Assembly (NCBI GenBank): GCA_023375785.1
Contig: SZWC01000033.1
Location: 247,776-311,775 of the forward strand
Source of the DNA: Penium margaritaceum
Lineage: Eukaryota > Streptophyta > Zygnematophyceae > Desmidiales > Peniaceae
Length of the DNA: 64,000 nt
Direction: 5' to 3'
In this document: piece by piece, positions 63,884 through 64,000 of the stretch
Numbering within the stretch: the stretch's first letter is position 1
How the letters are laid out: each line of letters starts with the position of its first letter
The notes under the pieces: generated by a model
What the model was told of the DNA's origin: nothing
Databases searched by the model: none
What the model saw: the letters and a program-made list of their open reading frames with translations, nothing else
Made by a program: the position numbers and the translations under genes

Positions 63884-64000
63884 GTGACCAACCAAAGTAT
63901 GCATATGTTACTGACCATGACCAAAGACTTTCACTTCATGTGGTCAACGCTGACAACTCAAAACAAGAGTCACAGATAGCGAGAGGGGTTAACAATGGTT
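63884..64000 (+). repeat. 190-bp satellite, block 3
   Basis: The interrupted monomer resumes at GTGACCAACC and passes into a type B monomer (TTTCACTTCATGTG, AACAAGAGTCACAG). This continues the order left at the chromovirus insertion, so the satellite extends beyond the window. Confidence 0.93.

Overview
This window is almost entirely repetitive plant-type DNA, and I see no host gene in it. Two unrelated satellites meet near 33,746. The left half (1 to about 33,746) is an 11-bp satellite with consensus CACAACTCTGG. It runs in one orientation throughout, is mostly diverged, and contains four homogenised higher-order arrays whose periods are exact multiples of 11: 77 bp at 1,081-5,051, 99 bp at 9,962-12,513, 55 bp at 22,643-23,797 and 132 bp at 26,989-28,044. 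The right half (about 33,745 to 64,000) is a satellite of roughly 190-bp monomers. Six monomer types (A-F here) recur in fixed order and make a higher-order unit of about 1.14 kb.

Two LTR retrotransposon fossils interrupt the 190-bp satellite, both on the + strand. A Copia-superfamily element (45,757-52,055, target duplication ATAAC) has strongly diverged LTRs and is heavily broken. A Ty3/Gypsy chromovirus with an integrase-end chromodomain (56,926-63,883, target duplication GTGAC) has more similar LTRs and is moderately broken. No LTR element was recognised in the 11-bp satellite. It holds only two small non-satellite islands: 134 bp at 261-394, and about 790 bp at 20,471-21,262. The second carries an exon-like segment and GATGGGCATCGATG-type sub-repeats near both ends.

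The many long open frames in the left half come from the repeat unit itself. The 11-bp consensus has no stop codon in any of six frames and reads as one 11-residue peptide per strand ([11 protein letters not shown] on +, [11 protein letters not shown] on -). I do not annotate these frames as genes.

The plant-type Copia and chromovirus elements, the initiator-Met-tRNA primer site and the satellites suggest a streptophyte (green plant lineage) genome, but I cannot name the species. The setting looks like centromeric or pericentromeric heterochromatin; this is inference. Assembly caveats: a 77-N gap at 29,147-29,223, and two single Ns (57,894 and 61,556), each flanked by a near-perfect direct duplication that looks like unmerged contig ends.
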